Below the pieces are notes generated by a model. It was not told the origin of the DNA, searched no databases, and saw only the letters and a list, made by a program, of their open reading frames with translations. The translations under genes and the position numbers were made by a program. Source: Tsuneonella rigui (GTDB taxonomy: Bacteria > Pseudomonadota > Alphaproteobacteria > Sphingomonadales > Sphingomonadaceae). From it: a stretch of 64,000 nucleotides of DNA. This document shows positions 39,511 through 48,840 of this stretch, one piece after another (the first letter of the stretch is position 1; each line of letters begins with the position of its first letter). The stretch spans positions 62,001 to 126,000 of the forward strand of contig NZ_RSEL01000024.1 in NCBI RefSeq assembly GCF_003958625.1, in the 5' to 3' direction.

Positions 39511-40818
39511 TCAGCTCCCGAGCAGCTCGGCCGGCAATGTCGGCTCGCTGAGGATCTTCTCCATCCGCTGCCAGCGGGCTTCGGTGGAGGAGCCGCGTTC
39601 GACGTAGCCGCGGACCATGTCCTGCCCCAGGCCGTAGTTGATGATGTAGCTGCGGTAGCCCTTGATGAAGCGCAGCGACTGGGCGGCGCGCTCGGGCGAC
39701 ACGAGCTGGTACTTCTGGAGCAGCCGCGTCGCCTCGGCCTCATCGATCTGGCCCGCAAGGAACTGCGCCGCGATTGTGTAGCGAGCGGAGGTCAGCCCCT
39801 TCATCTCCTTGTTCAGCGCGACATAGCGCGCGATCTCGCCGGTTGGTAGGCCCGCGAGCGGTGCGAGCACTTGGGTATCGAAGGCCACCGCTTCGCCTCC
39901 CGGAAACGCCAGATCGATTCCGTAGTTGGCCGATCCTTCCGCCAGCAGCGATTGCGGCGAGTACAGCGGATAGACGGTGAATTCCCGCCAGCCGCGGCCG
40001 TTGACCAGCTCCCGCTCGAGCAGAGCGTTGTACACGTGATGGCCCGGATACCCCTCATGGCAGCCGAGATCGATCGCCCGGTCGAGCCGCACCGGCAGGT
40101 CAGTATTGACCTCGATCTTCGAATGATAGCCGCCCTGATAGTAGTTGTAGCCGCTCCACGGCTTGTCGGTCACCAGGGCGAGTTCGAAGCGCTCTTTCGC
40201 CGGCAGCGCGATGTGCGCGAGCGTGCGCTTGCGGCATTCGGCAATGGCTGCGTCCATCACCGGACGCAGCCGGTCTGCGGGCACGTCGAAGCGTTTCTGG
40301 AATTCGTCGATGCGCTTCCACAGTGGGCCTTCGCCCGGCACCAGCCTCTCGATCTGCGCGATGACCGGATCGAAGCTGCTGAGCGCGGGCGTCTCCGGAC
40401 GCACCCCGAACAGCCCTTGCGCTTCGTCCTGAAAACTCAGCTTCTCGCCCTGCAGCATCTGCAGGCGCGTGATGGCTGCGGTCAGCTGCGCCACAAGGAA
40501 GCGTGCGCGGCGCTGCTCGAGCGACGGTGTGGTGTCGGCGGCATCAGCGAACGCGGTCGCACGGTCTCGTAGGGCAAGCGCGCGGCTGGAGAGTTGGGCG
40601 AGCGACTGGTCCGGCGCTTCGGCTTTTGCCTGCGCCTGGACGGCCTCGGGACCGTAATAGGCGTCGATGTAACCGGCTTCCTTTTCACCGATCGTCAGTT
40701 GCAGCAGGACATAGTCGTCGGCGATCGCATTCAGCCCGGCAGGCTCGCCGCCCGAAGTAGTCGCACAAGCCGCGAGTGCAGCCGAAGCCAGCATCACCAG
40801 GACCTTCCGCACCACCAT
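39511..40818 (-). CDS. DUF885 lipoprotein, putative zinc peptidase
   Basis: A 435-residue DUF885-family protein with a lipoprotein signal peptide: lipobox LAAC with Cys18, so anchored in the envelope. The C-terminal half has HEGYPGHHVYNALLE, the DUF885 motif that resembles an H-E-x2-P-x-H-H metal site. Family members are suspected carboxypeptidases; activity is inferred. The gene starts one base after the dapA stop and is probably translated after it. Confidence 0.8.
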   Translation of the reverse strand: MVVRKVLVMLASAALAACATTSGGEPAGLNAIADDYVLLQLTIGEKEAGYIDAYYGPEAVQAQAKAEAPDQSLAQLSSRALALRDRATAFADAADTTPSLEQRRARFLVAQLTAAITRLQMLQGEKLSFQDEAQGLFGVRPETPALSSFDPVIAQIERLVPGEGPLWKRIDEFQKRFDVPADRLRPVMDAAIAECRKRTLAHIALPAKERFELALVTDKPWSGYNYYQGGYHSKIEVNTDLPVRLDRAIDLGCHEGYPGHHVYNALLERELVNGRGWREFTVYPLYSPQSLLAEGSANYGIDLAFPGGEAVAFDTQVLAPLAGLPTGEIARYVALNKEMKGLTSARYTIAAQFLAGQIDEAEATRLLQKYQLVSPERAAQSLRFIKGYRSYIINYGLGQDMVRGYVERGSSTEARWQRMEKILSEPTLPAELLGS

Positions 40819-40819
40819 C

Positions 40820-41701
40820 CTAGATCAACCCTGCATGAGCCAGCGCGGCGTCGACCGCGTTGCGTGCCGCTTCGTTGCATTCGACCAGCGGGAGCCGGAC
40901 GCCGGGCTCAATCCAGTCGTGGACCCTGCTCAGCGCATACTTGACCGGGCCGGGGCTGGCATCTTCGAACATCGCGTAGTGCAGCGGGTAGAGCCTGTCG
41001 TTGAGCTCGCGCGCCTTTGCGAGGTCGTTGGCAGCGATCGCGGCCTGGAATTCGGCGCACAGCGCAGGCGCCACGTTGGCGGTGACCGAGATGCACCCGA
41101 CCCCACCCGCGGCGGAGTGCGGCAGCCACAGCTCGTCATCACCGGACAGTTGGCAGAAGTCCTTCCCGATTCCCATTCGGTGATCGGTCACCCGGCTGAG
41201 GTCGCCGCTAGCGTCCTTGATGCCGATGATCTTGCCCGGAAAGCGCGTGGCGAGTTCGCACACCGTTTCGGGCATGATGTCGGTCACCGTGCGGCCGGGC
41301 ACGTTGTAAAGAACGATCGGCAAGCTGCTGCTTTCAGCCAGGAAACTGAAGTGCGCGATCAACCCTTCCTGGCTTGGCCGGTTGTAGTACGGCGCGACAC
41401 AGAGCCCTGCCGCCGCGCCGGTCTTGCGACTGAAGTTCATATGCAGCCGCGCGTTCATTGTATCGTTCGAGCCGCACCCGGCGATGACCGGCACGCGCCC
41501 GGCGGCTTGCTCGACGCAGACCTCGATCACCCGGTGATGCTCGGCGTTGGAGAGGGTCGAGGCCTCGCCCGTGGTACCGCACGGGACCAGCGCGCTCGAG
41601 CCATTATCGATCTGCCAGTCGACCAGGCGGCGGAAAGCTTTCTCGTCGAACGATCCGTCGCGAAAAGGAGTCACCAGAGCGGGAATCGAGCCGGAGAACA
41701 T
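40820..41701 (-). CDS. dapA: 4-hydroxy-tetrahydrodipicolinate synthase
   Basis: Aldolase-type TIM barrel, 293 residues, that condenses pyruvate with aspartate semialdehyde in lysine and diaminopimelate synthesis. Catalytic Tyr is in VLYNVPGRT, the Schiff-base Lys in IIGIKDASGD, and the substrate loop GTTGEASTLS is present. It is divergent from the lytic transglycosylase, fitting a cell-wall context, and upstream of DUF885. Confidence 0.96.
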   Translation of the reverse strand: MFSGSIPALVTPFRDGSFDEKAFRRLVDWQIDNGSSALVPCGTTGEASTLSNAEHHRVIEVCVEQAAGRVPVIAGCGSNDTMNARLHMNFSRKTGAAAGLCVAPYYNRPSQEGLIAHFSFLAESSSLPIVLYNVPGRTVTDIMPETVCELATRFPGKIIGIKDASGDLSRVTDHRMGIGKDFCQLSGDDELWLPHSAAGGVGCISVTANVAPALCAEFQAAIAANDLAKARELNDRLYPLHYAMFEDASPGPVKYALSRVHDWIEPGVRLPLVECNEAARNAVDAALAHAGLI

Positions 41702-41806
41702 TGCGGTTGCGCCTTCGTTGGGGTGATACCGTCCGGGCGGAGAGGGGTGGGTTCCGCATGCCCGGCTTCATCGCATTCATCGCCTGATAAGGAGCGGCGC
41801 ACCAGA

Positions 41807-43777
41807 ATGTCCAGCATGGTCGGCAATCGTTTGAGTTCGCTTCGTTTTCTTCCCCTCATCGCGCTCGCGTGCGGCGCTGCTCCGCTCGCGGCGCAGGCAC
41901 AAAGCCCGGCGCGTGCGCCGATGGTGTCGATGCAGCCGGGTCAGGCGGCGTCGGCGGTATCACGCTGGCAGCAACTAACCGCGAGCGACCGTCTGGGCTT
42001 CTCGGACTACGCCGGCTTCGCGCTCTCCTATCCCGATTTCCCTCGGATGGAGGTCATCCGCAGCAACGCGGAGAGCGCGCTGGAGCGCGATCTCGCGAAC
42101 ACCCCGCAGCAAGTCGCCGCCTACTTCGACCGCTTCCCGCCGCAGTCGAACCCCGCTCGGGCGCGCTATGCGCTGGCGCTGTCCACGCTCGGCCGGCCCG
42201 AAGCGCGCCAGGTGGCGCAGGCGGCGTGGCGCGGCGGCGAGATGAGCAGCGGGTCCGAGGCCTACCTTATGGGCCTGTTCGGCCCGTCCTTCACCACAGA
42301 GGACTACGACGAACGCATGCGGGCGTTGCTGTGGCAGGGCCAGGCCGAGTCTGCGGCACGCACAATTGGTTCAACCTCGCCCCAAAACCGTCCGCTGTTC
42401 ATGGCGCGGCTGTCTTTGCTGCAGGGTAGTGAGCCGACCGCGATCGGGTTGCCCCTGCCGGCCAATGCCAGCGCCGATCCGGGCTATGTCTACAACCTCG
42501 CCCGCTACTATCGGAAGAGCGGCCAGGGTTCGCGCGGGCAGACGTTGCTCGCAACCCGCGCCGCTTTCGTCCGGCCGCCGCACGATGCGCAGGACATGGT
42601 CACCGAAATGCTGACTCAGGCCAAGGGTGCCTCGGCCAGCACCGCGGCGGCGATCGCCAGCAAGGTCGACGACCTGTTCGTCCCCGGCTACAACATTGCC
42701 GACCAGGGCTCGTTCAAGCTCCGCGACGATTACACCTCGCTGATGTGGCTCGGCGGGACCAAGGCGCTGTGGTCGCTGGGTGACGGCAATCAGGCCGCGC
42801 CGCTGTTCTACCGCTACGGCAATGCCGCGCGGACCCCGCAGACGCGGTCGAAGGGCTTCTACTGGGCGGGCAATGCGTCGGCGCAGGCCGGCAATGCGGC
42901 GGAGGCCAATCGCTATTTCGAAATGGCGGCGAAGTATCCCGAGTACTTCTACGGCCAGCTCGCGCTCGAGCGGCTGGGCCGTCCGCTGCCGAAGTTCCAG
43001 CAGGTCGCCCTCGCCCAGCCGACGCCGGCCGAGACCGCAGCGTTCAACGCTCGTCCGCTGGTGCAAGCGATCCGCCAGACCGCCCGCGTGACCGACTGGC
43101 GGACCGAGCGCTATTTCTTCACCGCCCTGGCCGATCAGGCGAACACGGCGGGGCAGATGCAACTCGTCGCCAACCTCGCCAACGAACTGGGCCTGCCCGA
43201 GCTCGCGGTGGTCGTCGGACGCGCCGCGCCGGAGAAGGACCTCAGCGGCTTCACCGGCGTCGGTTTCCCCGTAGTCGCGACCCCAATGGGCGCGGATTAC
43301 ACGATGGTCCACGCGATCGCCCGGCAGGAGAGCGAGTTCGATATCGACCGCGTCAGCCACGCCGGCGCGCGCGGATTGATGCAGCTGATGCCCGCGACCG
43401 CCAACGAGCAGGCGGGCAAGTCCGGCGTCGCCTACATGAGCGCCAGCCTGACGACCGATCCGCAGTACAACATCCGCCTTGGCGATGCCTATTTCGCGCG
43501 CCAGATGGATTACTACGGCGGCAGCTATCCGCTGGCAGTGGCGGCGTACAACGCGGGCGCCGGCAACGTGAACAAGTGGCTGCGCGCCAACGGCGATCCG
43601 CGCACGGGCAGTATCGACTGGCTGCGCTGGATCGAGCAGATTCCGATCTTCGAGACCAAGAACTACGTCCAGCGCGTGCTCGAAAACGCAGTGGTCTACG
43701 AGGCGCTTCACCCGGAGCGCACTCGCTACGGCAACGCGCGGGGGATCAGCCAGCTCATCGGCAAGCGCCCGGGTTGA
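41807..43777 (+). CDS. Soluble lytic murein transglycosylase (Slt type)
   Basis: Periplasmic peptidoglycan-cleaving enzyme of 656 residues. A signal peptide (LPLIALACGAAPLAAQAQ) is followed by a long alpha-helical superhelix and a C-terminal SLT domain with the catalytic Glu in ARQESEFDIDRVSHAGARGL, then MQLMPATA and AVAAYNAGAGNVNKWL. ATG 41807 follows AAGGAG; the frame continuing upstream overlaps dapA and is not genic. The gene ends 34 bases before greB. Confidence 0.9.
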   Translation: MSSMVGNRLSSLRFLPLIALACGAAPLAAQAQSPARAPMVSMQPGQAASAVSRWQQLTASDRLGFSDYAGFALSYPDFPRMEVIRSNAESALERDLANTPQQVAAYFDRFPPQSNPARARYALALSTLGRPEARQVAQAAWRGGEMSSGSEAYLMGLFGPSFTTEDYDERMRALLWQGQAESAARTIGSTSPQNRPLFMARLSLLQGSEPTAIGLPLPANASADPGYVYNLARYYRKSGQGSRGQTLLATRAAFVRPPHDAQDMVTEMLTQAKGASASTAAAIASKVDDLFVPGYNIADQGSFKLRDDYTSLMWLGGTKALWSLGDGNQAAPLFYRYGNAARTPQTRSKGFYWAGNASAQAGNAAEANRYFEMAAKYPEYFYGQLALERLGRPLPKFQQVALAQPTPAETAAFNARPLVQAIRQTARVTDWRTERYFFTALADQANTAGQMQLVANLANELGLPELAVVVGRAAPEKDLSGFTGVGFPVVATPMGADYTMVHAIARQESEFDIDRVSHAGARGLMQLMPATANEQAGKSGVAYMSASLTTDPQYNIRLGDAYFARQMDYYGGSYPLAVAAYNAGAGNVNKWLRANGDPRTGSIDWLRWIEQIPIFETKNYVQRVLENAVVYEALHPERTRYGNARGISQLIGKRPG

Positions 43778-43811
43778 TGCAGGGTCCCCGTCGCGGATAG
43801 ACGGGCAGGCG

Positions 43812-44294
43812 ATGCCCGCGCCCGCTTCCAACCCGATCACCGCCGAGGGTCTCGCCGCGCTTAAGGCGCGCTACGATCATCTTCTCGGTACAGAGCGGCC
43901 GGCAATTTGCGAGATCGTCAGCTGGGCCGCGGGCAACGGCGACCGCAGCGAGAACGGCGATTATCTCTACGGCCGCAAGCGGATGCGCGAGATCGACCGC
44001 GAACTGGCGCACCTCGCGCGCCGGATGAAGGCGGCGCGGGTGGTCGATCCCTCCGCCCGGCCCGATCGCTCGCGGGTGTTCTTCGGCGCGACGGTCACGC
44101 TCGCGGACGAGGACGACGTTCAGCGCACCCTGACCCTCGTCGGCGACGATGAGCAGGACGCCGGCGCGAGCCGGATCGGCTGGAGCTCGCCCTTAGCGCG
44201 CGCTCTTCGTGGGGCTGCGGTCGGCGATCTCAGGACCGTGCGCTTGCCCGGCGGCGAGAAGGAATGGGAAGTGATCGGCATCGCCTATGCGTAA
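43812..44294 (+). CDS. greB: Transcription elongation factor GreB
   Basis: 160-residue cleavage factor of RNA polymerase. The N-terminal coiled-coil reads PITAEGLAALKARYDHLLG and ERPAICEIVSWAAGNGDRSENGDYLYGRKRMREID, with the acidic tip Asp and Glu around DRSENGD. The C-terminal FKBP-like domain starts near VVDPSARPDRSRVFFGATVTL and ends WEVIGIAYA. GreB rather than GreA is supported by the YGRKRMREIDREL segment. Confidence 0.9.
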   Translation: MPAPASNPITAEGLAALKARYDHLLGTERPAICEIVSWAAGNGDRSENGDYLYGRKRMREIDRELAHLARRMKAARVVDPSARPDRSRVFFGATVTLADEDDVQRTLTLVGDDEQDAGASRIGWSSPLARALRGAAVGDLRTVRLPGGEKEWEVIGIAYA

Positions 44295-44769
44295 GGCGCT
44301 CTTGCTGGGTCTGGCGCTGATTGCTGCCCCGCTCGCCGCGAAGGACAGCCTTGGCGTGTTTGGCGAGTGGGCTGCGTTCCGCGATCCCTCGGCGCCGCGC
44401 TGCTACGCCATCGCGATGCCGCGGCCGAGCCGCGCGGCGCGCGATTATCAGGCCTTCGCGACCATCGGCACCTGGCCCAAGCGGGCGGTGCGGGGCCAAG
44501 TCCATTTCCGGCTGTCGCGCAAGATCGCGCAGAACGCGGCCATCTCGCTCAGTCTCGGCGGCACGCGGTTCGCGCTGACCGGGGGAGGCGGGGATGCCTG
44601 GGCGCAGGACAAGGCGATCGACGCGGCGATCGTCGCTGGCATGCGCTCGGCCCGCTCGATGACCGTGTCGTCGCGCGATGCGCGGGGCAGACGGTTTTCC
44701 GACACCTACACGCTCGAAGGCGCGGCCACCGCAATGGACGCGGCCACGGTAGGCTGCGCACGCCATTGA
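44287..44769 (+). CDS. Small secreted protein, IalB-like
   Basis: A 160-residue protein with a signal peptide (ALLLGLALIAAPLAAKD). The mature part begins FGEWAAFRDPSAPRCYAIA, which resembles invasion-associated locus B proteins of alphaproteobacteria; a second cysteine is at the C-terminus (VGCARH). The fold is probably beta-sandwich. The assignment is tentative. Its start overlaps greB by eight bases, so it is translated with greB. Confidence 0.6.
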   Translation: MRKALLLGLALIAAPLAAKDSLGVFGEWAAFRDPSAPRCYAIAMPRPSRAARDYQAFATIGTWPKRAVRGQVHFRLSRKIAQNAAISLSLGGTRFALTGGGGDAWAQDKAIDAAIVAGMRSARSMTVSSRDARGRRFSDTYTLEGAATAMDAATVGCARH

Positions 44770-44772
44770 TGC

Positions 44773-44800
44773 GAAAAGGGCGGAGCCGAAGCCCCGCCCT
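44773..44800 (-). terminator. Terminator of the beta-barrel gene
   Basis: A ten-bp stem on the minus strand (AGGGCGGGGC / GCTCCGCCCT, one G-T pair) capped by TTCG and followed by TTTTC, placed 26 bases after the outer-membrane gene's stop and between convergent genes. Confidence 0.75.
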
Positions 44801-44826
44801 CCCCTGGTTAACCGGGTAGCGCCCGA

Positions 44827-45498
44827 TCAGAAGCGAATGCCGGCGGTCGCGACCACCTGGTGGCGGTCGGTGTCGAGGTTGAAGCGGCTGCTGTCGGGGG
44901 TCTGGCCTTCGAAGTCCACTTCGCCCTCACCGTACTTCGAGTAGCGGTACTCGGCGCCGATATAGGCATTGCGGCCCACCGCGAACTCGGCACCCGCGCC
45001 CAGACGCCAGCCGTCGGTATCGAGCTTCTGGCTCAGGTCCACCGTGCCGTCGCTGCCCGTGACCGAGAAGCGCTGGTTGGTGTAGCCGGCCTTCGCATAG
45101 ACCATCGTGCTGGGGCTGGTGACGAAGCCAACGCGGCCGCCGACGTAGATCTCGCGATCCGCCTTCACGTTGCCGAGGTTGAACACCAGCGGCTGGTCGT
45201 TGTTGAAGTCGCTGCCCGCGGTGCTGCCCGAATACGACGCTTCGGCGCCGATGCGCAGGTTGTCGCCGGCCGGGAAGTCGTAGCCGACCACGCCGCCGTA
45301 GGTCACGCCGTCGATCGACTGCTTGAGGTCGCGCGTAGTATCGACGTCCTCGGTGCTGCCCGACCGGATGTGATCGTAGCCCACTTCACCGCCGACACGC
45401 AGGCCGCTGAACGGCGCTTCGCTGGCGGTCTGGGCCATCGCCGGGGTCGCCAGCGCCACAAGCGAGGCGGCGGCGAGCGATGCGATCTTGTACTTCAT
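44827..45498 (-). CDS. Outer-membrane beta-barrel protein
   Basis: A 223-residue exported protein with signal peptide (ASLAAASLVALATPAMAQ). The mature part alternates polar and hydrophobic residues in strands such as GLRVGGEVGYDHI, YGGVVGYDFPAG, VYAKAGYTNQRFSV and GAGAEFAVGRNAYIGAEYRYSKY and ends in VVATAGIRF with a terminal Phe, the BAM signature. This is an eight-strand porin-like fold (OmpA/Omp25-like); no ligand is suggested. The start at 45498 has a weak upstream site. Confidence 0.85.
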   Translation of the reverse strand: MKYKIASLAAASLVALATPAMAQTASEAPFSGLRVGGEVGYDHIRSGSTEDVDTTRDLKQSIDGVTYGGVVGYDFPAGDNLRIGAEASYSGSTAGSDFNNDQPLVFNLGNVKADREIYVGGRVGFVTSPSTMVYAKAGYTNQRFSVTGSDGTVDLSQKLDTDGWRLGAGAEFAVGRNAYIGAEYRYSKYGEGEVDFEGQTPDSSRFNLDTDRHQVVATAGIRF

Positions 45499-45590
45499 TA
45501 GTAACTCCATTCCACTTTTCCGTCCGGCGTTGTGCCGTGACCATGGACCCGCTGAACGGGGCGGAGGGGCGCCAGTTTCATGAACCTAAA

Positions 45591-45623
45591 ACAACAAGAA
45601 TGTTGTGGCTTTCGCGCAACATT
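45591..45623. promoter_or_regulatory. Overlapping CAACA/TGTTG inverted repeats
   Basis: ACAACA-agaa-TGTTGT (45591-45606) and AATGTTG-N11-CAACATT (45599-45605 / 45617-45623) overlap in an AT-rich patch between the divergent outer-membrane protein and rlmN genes. They look like paired operators, but no matching regulator was recognised. Confidence 0.35.
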
Positions 45624-45723
45624 GTTTTCGGCGACTGGTTGAATGTTATCGGCGACCGGCGGAACTCCGCGCCTCTTGCCGAGTTTGCGCGCGCGCCCGG
45701 GTGCACCTATATGGGCGCGCTCG

Positions 45724-46959
45724 ATGACCGATACCGCTCTCATGTCCATCCCGGGTCCTGTCGATCCGGTGCCCGTCGCGCGCGACATCACGCCGCGCGC
45801 CGATGGACGCGTGGACCTGATGGGCGTGTCAATGAAGCGCTTGATCGAGCTGTTCGGCAATGCCGGACTCGATCCGAAACAGGCCAAGCTGCGCGCGAAG
45901 CAGGTCTATCATTGGATCTACCACCGCGGAGTCACCGATTTCGACGCGATGACCGACATCGCCAAGACGATGCGTCCGTGGCTCGCCGAGCGGTTTGTGA
46001 TTGGCCGGCCCGAGGTGGTCGAGGCGCAGCATTCGACCGACGGGACCCGCAAGTGGCTGCTACGCACCGCCGACGGCCACGATTTCGAAATGGTGTTCAT
46101 CCCCGACGCCGATCGGGGAACGCTATGCGTGTCGAGCCAGGTGGGCTGCACGCTCAATTGCCGGTTCTGTCACACCGGCACGATGAAGCTGGTGCGTAAT
46201 CTGACCGCGGGCGAGATCGTCGGCCAGGTCATGCTCGCGCGCGACGCGCTGGGCGAATGGCCTAAGGGATCGATGGCGGGGTTGGACGACGCCGAAGACG
46301 CGGGCCACTACTCGTCCGACGGCCGCCTGCTGACCAACATCGTGATGATGGGCATGGGCGAGCCGCTGTATAACTTCGACAACGTGAAGGCCGCGCTGCG
46401 CATCGTCATGGACGGCGACGGTCTCGCACTCTCGAAGCGGCGGATCACCCTCTCCACCAGCGGCGTGGTGCCGATGATGGCACGCGCGGGCGAGGAGATC
46501 GGGGTCAATCTCGCGGTCTCGCTACACGCGGTGACCAAGGAGATCCGCGACGAGATCGTCCCACTCAACAAGAAGTACGGCATCGACGAACTGCTGACCG
46601 CCTGCGCCGCCTACCCCGGTGCGTCGAACGCGCGGCGGATCACGTTCGAGTACGTGATGCTGAAAGACAAGAACGACAGCGACGAGGACGCGCGCGAGCT
46701 TGTCCGCCTGATCAAGCAGTACGGCCTGCCGGCCAAGGTCAATCTGATCCCGTTCAATCCCTGGCCCGGAGCGGCCTACGAGACCTCGACGCCCGAACGC
46801 GTGCGCCGCTTCTCGGAGATCGTGTTCGAAGCCGGCATCAGCGCGCCGGTGCGCACCCCGCGCGGGCGCGATATCGATGCCGCCTGCGGCCAACTGCGCA
46901 CCGCGGCCGAAAAGAAGAGCCGCGCCGAGCGCGACCGCGAGGCTGCCGCGGCGGCGTAA
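45724..46959 (+). CDS. rlmN: 23S rRNA/tRNA (adenine-C2) methyltransferase RlmN
   Basis: Radical-SAM enzyme of about 411 residues that methylates A2503 of 23S rRNA and A37 of some tRNAs. The CxxxCxxC cluster lies in [12 protein letters not shown], with [28 protein letters not shown] and NLAVSLHA downstream and the cysteine-containing ending [14 protein letters not shown] 45724 or 45742 are both plausible starts. Confidence 0.95.
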   Translation: MTDTALMSIPGPVDPVPVARDITPRADGRVDLMGVSMKRLIELFGNAGLDPKQAKLRAKQVYHWIYHRGVTDFDAMTDIAKTMRPWLAERFVIGRPEVVEAQHSTDGTRKWLLRTADGHDFEMVFIPDADRGTLCVSSQVGCTLNCRFCHTGTMKLVRNLTAGEIVGQVMLARDALGEWPKGSMAGLDDAEDAGHYSSDGRLLTNIVMMGMGEPLYNFDNVKAALRIVMDGDGLALSKRRITLSTSGVVPMMARAGEEIGVNLAVSLHAVTKEIRDEIVPLNKKYGIDELLTACAAYPGASNARRITFEYVMLKDKNDSDEDARELVRLIKQYGLPAKVNLIPFNPWPGAAYETSTPERVRRFSEIVFEAGISAPVRTPRGRDIDAACGQLRTAAEKKSRAERDREAAAAA

Positions 46960-47039
46960 GGCTATCCGGTCGTTCAGCTTCTGTTGCGGCAAGCCGGCCG
47001 ATGCAGACCCGGCATAAACAGCCCAGGGACAGTCGAACC

Positions 47040-47393
47040 ATGAAGAAAACCATTCTCGCCGTTGCCGCGCTCGGCCTCGCCATTCCCGCCGCACCGGTGC
47101 TCGCCGATCCGCCGCCCTGGGCGCCGGCCCACGGCAAGCGCGCCAAGCAGGCCTATCAGCCGCGCTATTACACCAGCGATCGCGGCACGCGGTACTGGCA
47201 GGGCGAGGACGGCCGCTATTACTGCCGTCGCTCGAACGGTACGACCGGGCTGATCATCGGCGCCGCTGCCGGCGCCCTGGCCGGACGCGCGGTCGATACG
47301 CGTGGTGAACGCACCACCGGCACCGTGCTCGGCGCCGCTGCTGGTGCGCTGCTCGGTCGCCAGATCGATCGCGGCCAGGCGCGCTGCCGCTAA
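47040..47393 (+). CDS. Glycine-zipper 2TM protein, copy 1
   Basis: A 117-residue exported protein: signal peptide KKTILAVAALGLAIPAAPVLA, then an aromatic polar stretch (RYYTSDRGTRYWQGEDGRYYCRRS) and a glycine zipper GLIIGAAAGALAGRA followed by GTVLGAAAGALLGRQID. Such domains make short membrane-inserted helical hairpins in the envelope. It is a tandem paralogue of 47609-47947; most of the last 70 residues match. Confidence 0.82.
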   Translation: MKKTILAVAALGLAIPAAPVLADPPPWAPAHGKRAKQAYQPRYYTSDRGTRYWQGEDGRYYCRRSNGTTGLIIGAAAGALAGRAVDTRGERTTGTVLGAAAGALLGRQIDRGQARCR

Positions 47394-47410
47394 TCTCACG
47401 GTAAACAAAA

Positions 47411-47447
47411 GAGGGCGCGTTGCGAGGCCAGCGACGCGCCCTTTTTG
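47411..47447 (+). terminator. Rho-independent terminator after glycine-zipper copy 1
   Basis: GGGCGCGTTGC / GCGACGCGCCC, an 11-bp stem with one G-T pair and a GAGGCCA loop, followed by TTTTTGTT. It separates the two copies, so the second must have its own promoter. Confidence 0.85.
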
Positions 47448-47608
47448 TTGTCTGCGATCAGCAAGATGGTACTCGTTTCATCGACGTAGAGGCGCGACTT
47501 ATCGCGAAAACCCAATCCCAACGAAGCGTTCATCTGAGGTTGTGGACCCCCTCGGCAGTTCAAGCGTCGACAGTTCAAGTCGCTCAACTCGAGGGAAAGG
47601 AAGACCCC

Positions 47609-47947
47609 GTGAAGAAGATTGCTCTCGCCCTTGCCGCCACCAGCTTGATGGTCCCCGCCGTTCCGGCGATGGCCGATCATCATCGCGGCCGGCATTATCA
47701 GTCGCAGCAGCGCTACTACACCACCGACAACGGCATCCGTTACTGGCGTGGTGACGACGGCCGCCGCTATTGCAAGCGCTCGAACGGCACCGTCGGCCTG
47801 ATCGTCGGCGGCGCTGCCGGTGCCCTCGTGGGCCGCGCGGTCGATACCCGCGGCGAACGCGCCACCGGCACGATCCTCGGCGCGGCTGCCGGCGCTCTCC
47901 TCGGCCGCGAGGTCCAGAGGAGCCGGTCGTCCTACCGCTGCCGCTAA
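47609..47947 (+). CDS. Glycine-zipper 2TM protein, copy 2
   Basis: A 112-residue exported protein starting at GTG 47609 with GGAAAGGAAG upstream. It has a signal peptide (LALAATSLMVPAVPAMAD) and the body of copy 1: YYTTDNGIRYWRGDDGRRYC, GLIVGGAAGALVGRAVDTRGER, GTILGAAAGALLGRE. The only clear difference is in the linker and C-terminus. A recent local duplication is likely. Confidence 0.8.
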   Translation: MKKIALALAATSLMVPAVPAMADHHRGRHYQSQQRYYTTDNGIRYWRGDDGRRYCKRSNGTVGLIVGGAAGALVGRAVDTRGERATGTILGAAAGALLGREVQRSRSSYRCR

Positions 47948-47983
47948 CACGCTTCCCGTCGGGTCGCATCGACGGAACCAAGA

Positions 47984-48024
47984 GCGCGCCGCTTCTGAGG
48001 GAAGCGGCGCGCTTCTTGTTTGTC
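47984..48024 (+). terminator. Rho-independent terminator after glycine-zipper copy 2
   Basis: A perfect 12-bp stem GCGCGCCGCTTC / GAAGCGGCGCGC with a TGAGG loop, then TTCTTGTTTGTCTTT. Confidence 0.85.
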
Positions 48025-48060
48025 TTTAAGAAACCCGCGCGCTGTGCTTGAACGGGCTGC

Positions 48061-48840
48061 ATGAGCGCACCCCCCTCTTCCCCGCTGCCCGCGGTCCTGG
48101 TGACCGGCGGCGCGCGGCGGATCGGGGCGGGGATTGCGCGGGCGTTCGGCCGCGCGGGCTGGCACGTGGTCATCCACTACGGCCACTCGGCGGACGAGGC
48201 CGATGCGCTCGCGGCCGAATTGCCGAGCGCGCTTGCCATTCATTGCGACCTTGCCGACGGCGACGCGGCGGAGGACATGATCGAGCGACTGGCGCGGCAC
48301 CTGCCCGACTGGCGGTGCCTAGTGAACTGCGCCTCGGTATTCGATCCCGACGATGTCACGAAGCTCGACGCCGACACCTTCCGCCGCGCGATCCGGGTCA
48401 ATGCGGAGGCACCGGCGCGGATGGCCCAGGCCTTTCTGGCGCACGCCAGGGCGAACGGGGGCCGGCGGGTGATCCAGGTCACCGATCAAAAGCTCGCCAA
48501 TCCCAACCCCGACTTCTTCAGCTACACCCTCAGCAAGCACGCGATCGCGGCAGCAGTTCCGATGCTGGCAATGGGGGCCGCGCGCCCCGAAGACCGGGTC
48601 TATGCTCTCGCTCCCGGCGCGATCCTCGCCAGCCACGACCAGTCCGAGGACGAAGCGGCGGTCAGCCACCGGCTCAACCTCCTGAGCAGGCGCACCGAAG
48701 CGAGCGAGATCGCCGATGCCTGCCTGTGGCTATCGCAAGGCTGGCTGGCGAGCGGCGAGACGCTGTTCGTCGACAGCGGCCAGCACCTGCTCAGCCAGCC
48801 GCGCGACGTCATCTACCTCGCCCGGGAAGGTGCGGCATGA
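48061..48840 (+). CDS. SDR-family oxidoreductase, pteridine-reductase-like
   Basis: Short-chain dehydrogenase of 259 residues. The nucleotide motif TGGARRIGAGIARAFGRAG begins near residue 15 and is typical of pteridine/dihydrofolate reductases (FolM-like). The active-site Tyr-Lys pair is in SYTLSKHAI and the NCAS motif replaces the usual NNAS. Substrate is not determined. Its stop overlaps the next start (ATGA), placing it first in a four-gene run. Confidence 0.8.
   Translation: MSAPPSSPLPAVLVTGGARRIGAGIARAFGRAGWHVVIHYGHSADEADALAAELPSALAIHCDLADGDAAEDMIERLARHLPDWRCLVNCASVFDPDDVTKLDADTFRRAIRVNAEAPARMAQAFLAHARANGGRRVIQVTDQKLANPNPDFFSYTLSKHAIAAAVPMLAMGAARPEDRVYALAPGAILASHDQSEDEAAVSHRLNLLSRRTEASEIADACLWLSQGWLASGETLFVDSGQHLLSQPRDVIYLAREGAA

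Noticed and set aside
40835-41806. N-terminal extension of the lytic transglycosylase
   Set aside because: It overlaps dapA on the other strand and lacks a signal peptide; ATG 41807 is followed by an obvious one.
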